Of a stretch of 64,000 bases of DNA, positions 1-9,104 are shown piece after piece. The notes under the pieces were generated by a model. That model had not been told where the DNA came from and did no database searches. It saw only the letters and a program-made list of their open reading frames with translations. The position numbers and the translations under genes are program-made. The DNA is taken from assembly GCA_964590225.1 (NCBI GenBank), contig CAZPWS010000013.1:3008-67007 (forward strand), read 5' to 3'. Within the stretch, counting starts at the first letter, position 1; each line of letters begins with the position of its first letter. This DNA is from JAEUSG01 sp964590225 (GTDB lineage Bacteria > Fibrobacterota > OXYB2-FULL-49-7 > JAEUSG01).

Positions 1-1729
1 GTTCCCCTGTTAATATGTCGTCTATTGATTTGCCGGCTGGAACCATCGGATAAACATTCTCTGTCTTTTTTATCATAAATTCCATTAAAACAGGCCCTTT
101 CCTTGCAAAACCTTTTTTAAGCATATCATCAACTTCGGCTGCCTTGTCGGTGCGCATAGCATAAACTCCACAAGCTTCGGCAAGTTTTACAAAATCGGGA
201 AGATATAATTTGCGGCAATGTTTTCCTGGTCCATGACATTCCCGAGGACAATTCTTATCCTGCTTCAGACATGTTTTGGAGTAATTCTTGTTCCAGAAAA
301 ACTCCTGCCACTGCCTGACCATGCCCAAATATTCATTATTCAACAGGATGATTTTTACACCTATGTCATTAAGAGCACATGTTGTTAATTCCTGCATATT
401 CATTTGTAAACTTCCATCGCCGGCAATAACCATTACAAGTTTATCCGGATTAGCAACAGCAGCACCCATTGCAGCAGGAAAACCAAAACCCATCGTCCCC
501 AGTCCACCCGAACTTATAAAAGATCTTGGCCGCCTATGCCTATAATACAGAGCAGTGAACATTTGATGCTGCCCAACCTCAGTGGTTACAATGGCATCAT
601 CTGGCGCAAAACTACTAGCTTGCTCTATTACAAACTGCGGATGAATTTCACTATCCATCTCCTGTTTAAAGCGTAGCGGATACTCCTCTCTCCATCCATC
701 AATCTTGGCATTCCAGTCGTTCCGCTCCCGTTTTTCCATAGCATTAAACAGTTCGGATAGAACAAGTTTGGCGTCACCCACAATTGGTATGTGAACAGAC
801 ATATTTTTTCCAATCTCTGCCGGATCGATGTCTATGTGGGCAATTTTTGCGTGCTTCGCAAATGTTTGCAAGTTTCCAGTAACCCTATCGTCAAAACGAA
901 CACCGACAGCTATTAGAAGGTCAGAATGCATTATGGAATAGTTTGCTGCCACTGTTCCATGCATTCCTGGCATACCAAGATTAAGGTGGTGGTCTGAAGG
1001 TACTACACCAAGCCCCATGAGCGTTATAACTGTCGGAATATTCCCCTTTTCAATTACCCGTTGTAATTCAACGGAGGCGTTTGAGCTAACTATCCCACCG
1101 CCTACATACAAAAGAGGTCTTTTCGCATGCGCAATGGCTTCTGCTAACTTTTCTATCTGTCGCGGATTTCCCTTGATAGTAGGTTTGTATCCTGGCAGGT
1201 CAACAGAATCAGGATAGACAAAAGTGTTCAGTGTAGCATTTGATATATCAACGGGGATATCGATTGATACGGGACCAGGCCTCCCCGTTCGGGCAATATG
1301 AAAAGCCTCCTTCACAACTCGCGGAACATCCCTGACATCACGAATCAAATAGTTATGCTTACATATTGACCGCGTTATGCCAAGAACATCAGCCTCCTGA
1401 AAGGCATCTGTGCCAATTGTCGCACTTCTTACTTGCCCACTTATTACCACAAGCGGCACAGAATCAAGCTTGGCATCCGCTATACCAGTTATCGTATTTG
1501 TAGCTCCAGGGCCGCTTGTCACGAGAGCAACTCCTACTTTACCGCTTGAACGGGCATACCCTTCCGCAGCATGAACCGCTCCCTGTTCATGTCTGGTAAG
1601 TATAAGTTCTATCCCTTTGGTTTTGTAAAGAACATCGAATATTGGGATTACAACCCCACCCGGATAACCAAAAAGGACATCAACCCCTTCCTTTTTCAAT
1701 GATTCTATTAAAGCTTCTCCACCAGTCAT
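1..1729 (-). CDS. ilvB: Acetolactate synthase large subunit, 3' end cut by the window edge
   Basis: ThDP-dependent enzyme that joins two pyruvates, or pyruvate and 2-oxobutyrate, in the first common step of valine, leucine and isoleucine synthesis. About 576 residues are present, so only the last few are missing. The N-terminal ThDP-binding region (FGYPGGVVIPIFD, then the catalytic glutamate in RHEQGAVHAAEGYARSSG), the central FAD/Rossmann domain and the C-terminal ThDP motif (GDGSLQMNMQEL) are all visible. The start ATG lies 7 nt after the ilvD stop, so the two genes form one operon. Odd feature: between the NYS and PDF motifs of the C-terminal domain sits a short insertion with four cysteines at residues 487, 494, 498 and 505. 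The regulatory subunit IlvN, if present, lies outside the window. Identity is certain; the role of the cysteines is unknown. Confidence 0.97.
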   Translation of the reverse strand, partial: MTGGEALIESLKKEGVDVLFGYPGGVVIPIFDVLYKTKGIELILTRHEQGAVHAAEGYARSSGKVGVALVTSGPGATNTITGIADAKLDSVPLVVISGQVRSATIGTDAFQEADVLGITRSICKHNYLIRDVRDVPRVVKEAFHIARTGRPGPVSIDIPVDISNATLNTFVYPDSVDLPGYKPTIKGNPRQIEKLAEAIAHAKRPLLYVGGGIVSSNASVELQRVIEKGNIPTVITLMGLGVVPSDHHLNLGMPGMHGTVAANYSIMHSDLLIAVGVRFDDRVTGNLQTFAKHAKIAHIDIDPAEIGKNMSVHIPIVGDAKLVLSELFNAMEKRERNDWNAKIDGWREEYPLRFKQEMDSEIHPQFVIEQASSFAPDDAIVTTEVGQHQMFTALYYRHRRPRSFISSGGLGTMGFGFPAAMGAAVANPDKLVMVIAGDGSLQMNMQELTTCALNDIGVKIILLNNEYLGMVRQWQEFFWNKNYSKTCLKQDKNCPRECHGPGKHCRKLYLPDFVKLAEACGVYAMRTDKAAEVDDMLKKGFARKGPVLMEFMIKKTENVYPMVPAGKSIDDILTGE

Positions 1730-1736
1730 AATGGTT

Positions 1737-3416
1737 CTACTCCTTGTTGTTCCACTTGCATACTGCCCCTTCATCGGCTGATGAAGCAAGCAAGGCATAT
1801 TTTCCAAGAGCTCCTGTTGATACTCGTGCTTTCCGTGGCTTCCACCTCTTCGCTCTATTCTTCAATTCAGCATCTGTAATTACAATGTCGATTTTTCCGT
1901 TTGGAATATCAATTTTTATAATATCACCATTCTTTATGAGCGCTATCGGACCTCCTTCTGCAGCTTCTGGACTGATATGTCCTATACATGCCCCCCTTGT
2001 TCCGCCCGAAAAGCGGCCATCTGTAATAAGCGCAACACTCTCACCCAAACCACGCCCCATAATATATGAAGTGGGAGAGAGCATCTCCTGCATCCCTGGA
2101 CCACCTTTAGGTCCTTCATATCTTATAACAACAACGACACCTGCCTTAACTTTGCCCGAAAGAATTCCTGCGCATGCCTCTTCCTGACTTTCAAAAATAA
2201 CTGCCGGACCTTCGAATTTTAGCATGTTAGGCGAGACACCTGCCCATTTCACAACGCCGCCTTTAGGTGCAATGTTCCCTTTTAGTATAGCTAGTCCGCC
2301 TACGGAACTATACGCTTCCTTTGTTGGGTGAATTACCTTTTTATCTTTTATTCGAGCATGCTTAATATTTTCTCCGATGGTTTTCCCTGTAACTGTAATG
2401 CATTTTTCGCTTAGCAGCCCCTTTATAGTTGATATTTCCCTTAGAATAGCAGAGATGCCTCCCGCCCGTCCTACATCTTCCATGTGATAAACACTCGATG
2501 GAGAGACTTTACATATATTGGGTGTCCGCTTGGCAAGAGCATTTATTCTGTTTATGTCATATTTAACGCCGGCCTCGTAAGCAAGCGCAAGTGTATGCAG
2601 AACCGTGTTGGTGGAACCCCCCATAGCCATGTCAAGAATCATTGCGTTATCGAGAGACTCCTGTGTTACTATATCGCGGGGTCTTAATCCCGACCTAACC
2701 ATGCTAATTATTCGCTCGGCTGCTTTTTTATAAAGTGTGTCGCGTGTTTTATCGCTGGCGAGTACAGTGCCATTACCCGGCAGGGCAAGGCCAATGGCCT
2801 CACAAAGACAATTCATTGAATTAGCCGTAAACATACCAGAGCAGCTTCCACAACCGGGACAGCTATGCTCTTCAATGGATTTAAGTTCGGCTTCGGTTAT
2901 TTTTTTCTCTTTAAGCGCACCAACTCCCTCAAATACAGTTATAAGATCAGCAGCACTGCCATTAGGTAGTTTACCAGCCTTCATTGGGCCACCAGAAACA
3001 AATATTGTCGGGATATTAACCCTAACTGAGGCCATAAGCATTCCTGGTGTAACCTTATCACAGTTAGGTATGCATATCAACCCATCAAAAGAGTGAGCCC
3101 GCAACATGGTTTCAACAGCGTCAGCAATATTTTCTCTGCTCTGGAGAGAGTAGCGCATTCCGGCATGTCCCATAGCTATGCCATCGCACACAGCTATAGT
3201 GTTAAATACAAATGGTACACCGCCAGCTTTTATAACAGCCCTTTTAACAATTTCACCGACTCTGTTAAGATGAATGTGACCAGGTACAATATCGGTGTAG
3301 GAATTAGCTATTGCTATGAATGGCTTTTTGAAATCTGCTGATTTTATTCCGCAGGCCCTCAATAGCGACCTGTGGGGCGCTCTTTCGGCTCCCTTTTTTA
3401 CATTATCACTCAGCAT
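1737..3416 (-). CDS. ilvD: Dihydroxy-acid dehydratase
   Basis: Dehydrates 2,3-dihydroxy-isovalerate and 2,3-dihydroxy-3-methylvalerate to the 2-oxo acids in valine and isoleucine synthesis; cytoplasmic Fe-S enzyme. The 559 residues match the usual family length. Family motifs are intact: AVCDGIAMGHAGMRYSL near residue 77, IPNCDKVTPG at 116-125 and CPGCGSCSGMFTANS at 186-200; the cysteines in these are the cluster ligands known for the family. The ATG at 3416 is preceded by a strong GGAGGGAAG ribosome binding site. First structural gene of the ilvD-ilvB operon and placed directly after a leader peptide and terminator, so it is probably regulated by attenuation. Confidence 0.98.
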   Translation of the reverse strand: MLSDNVKKGAERAPHRSLLRACGIKSADFKKPFIAIANSYTDIVPGHIHLNRVGEIVKRAVIKAGGVPFVFNTIAVCDGIAMGHAGMRYSLQSRENIADAVETMLRAHSFDGLICIPNCDKVTPGMLMASVRVNIPTIFVSGGPMKAGKLPNGSAADLITVFEGVGALKEKKITEAELKSIEEHSCPGCGSCSGMFTANSMNCLCEAIGLALPGNGTVLASDKTRDTLYKKAAERIISMVRSGLRPRDIVTQESLDNAMILDMAMGGSTNTVLHTLALAYEAGVKYDINRINALAKRTPNICKVSPSSVYHMEDVGRAGGISAILREISTIKGLLSEKCITVTGKTIGENIKHARIKDKKVIHPTKEAYSSVGGLAILKGNIAPKGGVVKWAGVSPNMLKFEGPAVIFESQEEACAGILSGKVKAGVVVVIRYEGPKGGPGMQEMLSPTSYIMGRGLGESVALITDGRFSGGTRGACIGHISPEAAEGGPIALIKNGDIIKIDIPNGKIDIVITDAELKNRAKRWKPRKARVSTGALGKYALLASSADEGAVCKWNNKE

Positions 3417-3450
3417 TTAATCTTCCCTCCATTTATAAATCAACCAAAAC

Positions 3451-3480
3451 AAAAAACCCCTTCCTTTTAAGGGGAAGGGG
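3451..3480 (-). terminator. Rho-independent terminator (attenuator) in the ilvD leader
   Basis: On the minus strand an 8-bp stem (CCCCTTCC pairing with GGAAGGGG, 8-base loop) is followed directly by six T. It lies between the putative leader peptide and the ilvD ribosome binding site, so it can only act as a conditional terminator of the ilv transcript. Confidence 0.75.
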
Positions 3481-3517
3481 CTCCGTTTACACTTTTTTAC
3501 CTCTTTGAAGTAAAGAA

Positions 3518-3589
3518 TTACCCCTCCGCCTTAAGATGCGAAATGTGAAATAATTCAATAATTAGCGATAATTGCACGAGGTACTCCAT
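3518..3589 (-). CDS. Putative ilv leader peptide (23 codons)
   Basis: Short open frame encoding MEYLVQLSLIIELFHISHLK plus AEG and a TAA stop; nine of 23 residues are Leu, Ile or Val, with L-S-L-I-I at positions 7-11. The ATG at 3589 has a poorly spaced ribosome binding site. An alternative GTG start at 3577 has a GGAG six bases upstream and keeps seven branched-chain codons in 19. The last codons contain GGAGGGG (3527-3521), which is complementary, with one G-U pair, to the 5' arm of the terminator located before ilvD. That is the arrangement expected of a ribosome-controlled attenuator. Function is inferred from layout only. Confidence 0.5.
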   Translation of the reverse strand: MEYLVQLSLIIELFHISHLKAEG

Positions 3590-3650
3590 ACCTTTTTTAA
3601 GATAGTGAATATCCTAATGCGATTGCAAGAAGTTTTTATTGTTGAATACC

Positions 3651-3680
3651 TTGGGGAGCGGTATTGCAATACCCCCCCAA
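3651..3680. promoter_or_regulatory. Large inverted repeat in the divergent ilvD / ABC ATPase region
   Basis: The 342-bp gap between ilvD and the plus-strand operon holds a perfect 14-bp palindrome, GGTATTGCAATACC (3660-3673), flanked by TTGGGG (3651-3656) and CCCCAA (3675-3680). It could be a repressor operator or an RNA hairpin near the 5' end of the ilv leader. No T-run follows on either strand, so it is not a terminator. A weak minus-strand promoter (TTGCAA, 18 bp, TATCTT at 3628-3599) lies downstream of it. No clear sigma-70 promoter for the plus-strand operon was seen. Confidence 0.45.
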
Positions 3681-3758
3681 CGGAAGCTATCTTGAGTGTG
3701 TTTACCTCATTCGGATCCAACTGATATTGGAAAATATAATCCGTGAAAGGATAAAAAG

Positions 3759-4868
3759 ATGGCGACTCTTTCATTTCGCAATGTTTACAAGGAATTCAAA
3801 GGCGGCGTACAAGCCGTTAAGGATTTCAATCTTGAAATTAAAGATAAGGAGTTTATTGTGCTTGTTGGGCCGTCAGGTTGCGGCAAAACAACAACTCTTA
3901 GGATGATTGCCGGTCTCGAATCCGTATCAAAGGGTGAAATTTGGATAGACAACACCGTAATAAACGATGTTCCTCCAAAAGACAGGGATATCGCAATGGT
4001 TTTTCAGAACTATGCGCTGTATCCTCACATGGATGTTTACAACAACATGGCTTTTGGCCTTAAATTACGAAAGTATCCTAAGGAAGAAATTGACAGAAGA
4101 GTTAAAGAAGCTTCAGATATCCTCAATATCAGACAATACCTTGCGCGACGCCCAAAGGAGCTTTCCGGCGGTCAGATGCAGAGAGTTGCGGTTGGAAGGG
4201 CAATTGTTCGCCATGCAAAGGTGTACCTATTTGACGAGCCACTTTCCAATCTTGACGCTAAACTTCGGGTAGAAATGCGTGCAGAGCTCAACAGGTTGCA
4301 CAACAGGCTTCAGGCAACAATGGTTTATGTAACTCACGATCAGGTTGAAGCCATGACCCTTGGAGATAGAATCGTAATCATGAAAGACGGTTTAATTCAA
4401 CAGTGTGCTTCTCCGCTTGTTCTTTACGATTATCCCGTAAACAAATTCGTAGGTAGTTTTATAGGCTCTCCGCCTATGAATTTTATTCTTGGCAATCTTG
4501 AGGGAAGCGAAGAAGCTATGAATTTTTCTTTTGGTAATTTCAAAATTCCGCTTCCAGAGCGCATCAGAAAAAAGGTTCGTCATCTTGTTAATCAGGAAGT
4601 GTTCTTTGGTGTTCGTCCGGAACATGTTTCCGATGCCAAATACTCAAAACAGGGCATATCAGATTCACCAGCCTATGGAACAGTAGAAGTTATTGAAAGA
4701 CTCGGCAACGAAATATTGATATACTTCTCGGTTGCCGGACAAAAAATTACTATCAAAGAGGATGCCCACTGTAAGGCAGAAATCGGCGAAAAGATCAACC
4801 TCAGTTTTAACATGGACGCAATTCACATCTTTGACAAAAAAACAGAGGCTAACCAGACGCTTGATTGA
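3759..4868 (+). CDS. Sugar-type ABC transporter ATPase (MalK/UgpC/MsmK family)
   Basis: Nucleotide-binding subunit of a carbohydrate ABC importer. 369 residues: Walker A GPSGCGKT at 37-44, Q-loop Q83, signature LSGGQ at 135-139, Walker B VYLFDE at 155-160, H-loop in VTHDQ near 190, then the C-terminal OB/TOBE-like regulatory domain typical of the MalK branch. An AAAGGA site precedes the ATG by 7 nt. No permease or binding-protein gene is adjacent; the next genes are a flippase-like and a YfhO-family membrane protein, with TGATG coupling to the first. MsmK-type ATPases are known to serve several distant permeases, which would explain an orphan. A role in moving glycan precursors with the following genes is possible but unproven. 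Confidence 0.92.
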   Translation: MATLSFRNVYKEFKGGVQAVKDFNLEIKDKEFIVLVGPSGCGKTTTLRMIAGLESVSKGEIWIDNTVINDVPPKDRDIAMVFQNYALYPHMDVYNNMAFGLKLRKYPKEEIDRRVKEASDILNIRQYLARRPKELSGGQMQRVAVGRAIVRHAKVYLFDEPLSNLDAKLRVEMRAELNRLHNRLQATMVYVTHDQVEAMTLGDRIVIMKDGLIQQCASPLVLYDYPVNKFVGSFIGSPPMNFILGNLEGSEEAMNFSFGNFKIPLPERIRKKVRHLVNQEVFFGVRPEHVSDAKYSKQGISDSPAYGTVEVIERLGNEILIYFSVAGQKITIKEDAHCKAEIGEKINLSFNMDAIHIFDKKTEANQTLD

Positions 4869-5827
4869 TGGCTGGCTATCTGTCAAGAGCATTAAAGATC
4901 GTTGTCTCCATTTCCTTATTGGGGTGGCTTCTTCATAAAGCAGACTTGCGGTCGATGTTTCAGGCTCTTGCTACGGCGGACAGCTTACCTTGCATCGGAG
5001 TTCTATTCAGTATTCTTCTTATAAACCTGTTTCAGGTCATCCGCTGGAGGGCGCTTCTCAAAACTGAAGGCATAGGTTTCAAAAAGCTTTTACAATTCCA
5101 TTTTGTCAGCATATTCTTTCAGAGCTTTCTGCCGTCATCCGTAAGCGTTGATGTTATAAAAGGTTTTCTTTTGTCAAAAGAGATAAACAAAGGCTACGCT
5201 TATGCTTCGGTTTCGTTTGCAAGGCTTTCAGGGATGATTGTTTTGCTTTTTTTCATGATAGCCGTATTGCTTATTAAACCTTCATTGATTGTCGAGCAAT
5301 TGTATGCAAACGAGGTTTACGCAGTACTTATAGCTATAGTCATTGCTACTGTCATCATGTTCAGTAAAAAGACTTCCCGTTTTATTTTTGGCAGATTTCC
5401 AAGACTTTCTTCGAGCAGGATCTTCCTTAAAGCAAAAGCGTTCCGCGAGTTAATATATGCGTACAGAAAGAGGCCGGTACTTTTTGCGCAAACTCTTCTT
5501 TATGCGGCGATAATCCACTTTTTTACGATGTTAGCAGGATATTTTTCCTATAAGGCTGTGGGAGCAAATATACCGTTGCCTGTTTTTTTTATAGTTAGTC
5601 CAATTGTTTATGCTGTATTATTGCTTCCTATCTCTATTAATGGCATTGGTGCTCGTGAGGGAGTTATGCTCCTTCTGCTTTCTCGCTGGGGTGCCAATTA
5701 TGAGTTAGTTCTTGCAGCAGCGCTAATCACTTATGTGATCATATATTCTCTAAGCCTGACAGGGGGCATTGTTTACCTTATGAGCGGACTCAAGGGGGTT
5801 TTAAGACAAAATGAAAAAGAACAATAG
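4868..5827 (+). CDS. Flippase-like membrane protein (UPF0104 / LPG synthase TM family)
   Basis: Integral membrane protein of about 319 residues with roughly seven to eight hydrophobic segments and the family pattern SILLINLFQVIRWRALL near the N-terminus, SFLPSSVSVDVIKG, and GIGAREGVMLL near the C-terminus. This is the lysylphosphatidylglycerol synthase transmembrane / AglD-like family, often found beside glycosyltransferases and thought to handle lipid-linked substrates. The ATG at 4868 overlaps the previous stop by one base (TGATG), which favours it over the TTG one codon earlier. It overlaps the next gene by 17 nt, showing co-transcription. No synthase domain is attached, so it is not a full MprF. 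Family assignment is good; substrate unknown. Confidence 0.8.
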   Translation: MAGYLSRALKIVVSISLLGWLLHKADLRSMFQALATADSLPCIGVLFSILLINLFQVIRWRALLKTEGIGFKKLLQFHFVSIFFQSFLPSSVSVDVIKGFLLSKEINKGYAYASVSFARLSGMIVLLFFMIAVLLIKPSLIVEQLYANEVYAVLIAIVIATVIMFSKKTSRFIFGRFPRLSSSRIFLKAKAFRELIYAYRKRPVLFAQTLLYAAIIHFFTMLAGYFSYKAVGANIPLPVFFIVSPIVYAVLLLPISINGIGAREGVMLLLLSRWGANYELVLAAALITYVIIYSLSLTGGIVYLMSGLKGVLRQNEKEQ

Positions 5828-8213
5828 TAAAGCTATTGCTGAATGCACTCCGGATAAAAAAATGGAGCTAACTGAAAAGACAGCTTTATTGATAATCGTG
5901 TCGATTGCCCTACTGTTTTTCTTACCATTTTTATTATCGAACAAGATGATTTACGGATCAGATGCACTTGGTGGAATATATGCGCGCTATTTTTATGCGG
6001 ACTTTTTTGGGAAATATCATTCCTTCCCTCGTGTTTTATCTGTTACGCTTTCTGGTATGCCAACGCTTGAAGCGTTTATGGGCGACTTCTTTTATCCCTT
6101 GATTGTTTTCCAATTTATTTTTGATGTTCCCCGCTCGCTTGGATACAAATTTCTTATAACTGTAATCTGCGCTGGTGTATTTGCGTGGCTATTTTTTTAC
6201 CGTGCATTAAAACTAAGGAAGGACATCTCCCTTTTAGGGGCTATCGCATTCGCCTTTAATACACAATTTATATCGCATTTTTTTCCCGGTCACGACGGTA
6301 AAATGTTTGTAATCAGCTGGCTTCCATTATCGCTGTTTGCGGTTAAAAGGTTATGCGACACCAGGCGTCCCCCTTATGTTATTATTCTCGCTTTTTCTAT
6401 CGGCATGTGTCTTTTGTCGTCACATGTGCAAACAACCTATTTTTCTCTATGGGGAATAGGTCTTTATTTTTTATACGAAACAATCTCCTTATATCGCCTG
6501 AATAGATTAAAAAAGCTTTTTACAATTAAAGTGGCGTTATTTACTTTTGCAGTCACTTTGGGGCTTGGTATAGGTATGGTACAGCTTCTGCCCCCATATA
6601 AATTTACAAAGCAATATTCTGTCCGCAGCACAGGCGAAAAAACCACCTACGAACACGCGACCTCATGGTCAATTCACTGGGAGGAAGTGGCATCATTCAT
6701 AGTTCCGGAATTTTGTGGTTTTGCCGACAAGGATGGCGAACAGAAAACTGAGTATTGGGGACGAAATCCATTTAAACTGAACAGCGAATATGCAGGTATC
6801 GTTATTCTTGTTTTTGCTCTTTTTGGCATTGTCGCATACAGAAAAGATCCCTTAATCCGTTTCTGGGCATTTATGGGAGGAGGGGCATTAATATTTTCTC
6901 TTGGAGCCAATACACCATTTTTTCATCTTTTTTACAACTTGGTGCCGGGTGTAAAGCTTTTTCGTGCACCAAGCATGATACTGTTCTGGTTTTCAATGGC
7001 CGCTGTTGTAATAACAGTTTATACAATTAACAAACTTCTCTATGGAGATAAAATAACTGCACAACAAAAAGAGCTATGGGCGCGAAGAATAATGTGGTCG
7101 CTCGCTGTCTGTGGAGCACTTACCATTGTTGTGACTATTTCCGAATCAACGGTATTTACTTTTTGGCGTTCTGTGTTTTATTCTGATATCGACAACCAAA
7201 AAGTGGCAGCCTTTGGCAAAAACTATGGTGCGTTTATAAAAGGGGCGTGGTTTGCACTTCTTTTTGGCGGAAGCGCCCTTTTATTGCTTTACGCCTATTT
7301 AAAGGATATGGTGAGTAGCAAGATTTTTATTGCGGTTCTTATTGTAGTATGTGCAGCGGATCTATTCAGGGTTAACAGTTATTTTTTTAAGCTTATAAAT
7401 CCTTCTGATTATATCTCGCGTAACGAACCCGCCCTTATTGAGCTGAATAGAAAAACAAGAAACGACTATTTTAGAGTGTTGCCTGTTCCTGGTCACCTTG
7501 GCAATGGCGATCCGCAGTTGTACGGTCTCGATAATGTGCTTGGTTTTCACGACAACGAGTTGAGCTGGTACAGGGAATTTACAGGAGGACAGCAACGCAA
7601 CAATCTTTTTTACAGACTTCAAACAGGCCGTGTTGATAGCAATCCCTTTTTAGATATGTTAAATGTAAAGTATATCCTTTATCGTGCTTCCAACAACGGC
7701 CCTATACAAATTGCCTACAATCCAACGGCTATGCCGAGGGCATTTACTGTTCCGTTTTTTATTGTAATGAATCCTGATGCCATACCAGAGAAAATGAAAG
7801 AGGAAGGCTTTCCTTATAGAAACACTGTGATCCTTGAGAAACAGCCAAGCGGCATAACTATGGATCAAACGGATACAACAGCCCCAGGTTCTGTTTCATA
7901 TAAAATTGAACAGGAAAACCGTATAATAGATGCAAACATGCAACGAGGTGGATTTGTTGTGATTTCGGATATTTATATGCCTTACTGGCAAGCAACAATA
8001 GACGGAAAACTAACAGAGATTCACCAGGCAAACAGGGCACTTATGGCGGTTTATGTTCCGGCCGGTGAACACCAAATTGTAATAAGCTATCATTCACCAA
8101 ATATACGAATGGGTATGGTAATAACTTTTGTAGCAATGCTCGTTTGTATATTAGTTTTAGTTGCGGATAGGATTGTTTTGAAAAAACGCAACATAAGAAC
8201 GGAAGACAGCTGA
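5811..8213 (+). CDS. YfhO-family polytopic membrane protein
   Basis: 800 residues, with about a dozen hydrophobic segments in the first 510, an extracytoplasmic soluble part (about 520-760, with VLPVPGHLGNGDPQLYGLDN and the closing ISDIYMPYWQATIDGK pattern) and a last membrane helix followed by a basic tail. This layout matches the YfhO family, a GT-C-like group implicated in glycosylating envelope polymers such as lipoteichoic acid in Gram-positives. The W-x-A-T-I-D-G-K end pattern is characteristic. It overlaps the flippase-like gene by 17 nt and is followed after 3 nt by an RmlD-like gene, which fits glycan assembly at the membrane. Acceptor and sugar cannot be told from sequence. Confidence 0.78.
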   Translation: MKKNNSKAIAECTPDKKMELTEKTALLIIVSIALLFFLPFLLSNKMIYGSDALGGIYARYFYADFFGKYHSFPRVLSVTLSGMPTLEAFMGDFFYPLIVFQFIFDVPRSLGYKFLITVICAGVFAWLFFYRALKLRKDISLLGAIAFAFNTQFISHFFPGHDGKMFVISWLPLSLFAVKRLCDTRRPPYVIILAFSIGMCLLSSHVQTTYFSLWGIGLYFLYETISLYRLNRLKKLFTIKVALFTFAVTLGLGIGMVQLLPPYKFTKQYSVRSTGEKTTYEHATSWSIHWEEVASFIVPEFCGFADKDGEQKTEYWGRNPFKLNSEYAGIVILVFALFGIVAYRKDPLIRFWAFMGGGALIFSLGANTPFFHLFYNLVPGVKLFRAPSMILFWFSMAAVVITVYTINKLLYGDKITAQQKELWARRIMWSLAVCGALTIVVTISESTVFTFWRSVFYSDIDNQKVAAFGKNYGAFIKGAWFALLFGGSALLLLYAYLKDMVSSKIFIAVLIVVCAADLFRVNSYFFKLINPSDYISRNEPALIELNRKTRNDYFRVLPVPGHLGNGDPQLYGLDNVLGFHDNELSWYREFTGGQQRNNLFYRLQTGRVDSNPFLDMLNVKYILYRASNNGPIQIAYNPTAMPRAFTVPFFIVMNPDAIPEKMKEEGFPYRNTVILEKQPSGITMDQTDTTAPGSVSYKIEQENRIIDANMQRGGFVVISDIYMPYWQATIDGKLTEIHQANRALMAVYVPAGEHQIVISYHSPNIRMGMVITFVAMLVCILVLVADRIVLKKRNIRTEDS

Positions 8214-8216
8214 AAA

Positions 8217-9104
8217 ATGGGAAAAAAGATCTGTATAACGGGCGTTTCCGGACTTCTTGGGCAAAACCTCGTAAAAGTATTTTCGCAGAACGGCTACTAT
8301 ACAATTGGTATGGACTTGAATCATCCAGGCGAAGCCTGCGTTGGCCTAAGCGAGTTCCGTGAAATTGACATTACGAACAAGGAAGCGCTTGTTGAACTAT
8401 TTGCTGGAACAATGCCCGATTTTGTAATAAATACTGCGGCAATCACTAATGTTGACTTGTGCGAAAAAGAACAGGGACTGGCAGAGAGGGTTAACTTCAG
8501 AGCCGTTGAGCTCCTTGCTTCAGTTGTTCCCCGTTGTTGTAAGATTATTCAGCTCTCAACAGACTATGTGTTTGATGGAAAGAACGGACCATATGGCGAT
8601 AACGACAAAGAGAATCCTATAAGCTGGTACGGTAAAACTAAGAGAATGGCTGAAGTTGCGCTATTGACGGCAAATAAAAATCACCTTGTGGTCAGGACAA
8701 TGGTACTTGTTGGTAAGGCAAAAGGGTTGAAGCCCGATTTTATCCATTTTGTTTGCGAATCCCTTTCAGCCGGAAAACGAATACGGGTAGTGACTGATCA
8801 GGTTGGTAATATTACACTTGCTTCCAATCTTGCGCAAAACATAAAAGTTGCGATTGAAGAAGGTTGTTCAGGTGTTATTTCGCTCGCAGGGGGGGAGCGT
8901 ATTAGCCGTTTTGACTTTGCGCAACGGCTCGCGGCAAGATACGGACTTGATAACTGCTTGATTGATCCCATCACGACCGCCGAACTAAAGCAACCCGCAA
9001 TGCGTCCCCTTTCCTCAGGCTTTACGCACGAAAAAGCAATGAACATTAAGGGCATAAAACTTCTTTCTATTGAAGAGATGCTGGAGAAATACGACAATGA
9101 ATGA
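8217..9104 (+). CDS. RmlD-like NAD(P)-dependent sugar-nucleotide reductase
   Basis: Extended short-chain dehydrogenase of 295 residues. Rossmann glycine motif GVSGLLG at 9-15, STDYVFDG at 114-121 and catalytic Y138-x3-K142 (WYGKTK) are typical of dTDP-4-dehydrorhamnose reductase RmlD and the related family of sugar-nucleotide-binding proteins. No rmlA, rmlB or rmlC lies nearby, so assignment to rhamnose is not secure; another 4-keto sugar nucleotide is equally possible. The gene overlaps the following glycosyltransferase by 8 nt and belongs to the same operon. Confidence 0.82.
   Translation: MGKKICITGVSGLLGQNLVKVFSQNGYYTIGMDLNHPGEACVGLSEFREIDITNKEALVELFAGTMPDFVINTAAITNVDLCEKEQGLAERVNFRAVELLASVVPRCCKIIQLSTDYVFDGKNGPYGDNDKENPISWYGKTKRMAEVALLTANKNHLVVRTMVLVGKAKGLKPDFIHFVCESLSAGKRIRVVTDQVGNITLASNLAQNIKVAIEEGCSGVISLAGGERISRFDFAQRLAARYGLDNCLIDPITTAELKQPAMRPLSSGFTHEKAMNIKGIKLLSIEEMLEKYDNE

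Noticed and set aside
3417..3758. T-box riboswitch upstream of ilvD
   Set aside because: No AGGGTGGNACCGCG-like box is present; the leader peptide plus terminator explains the region better.
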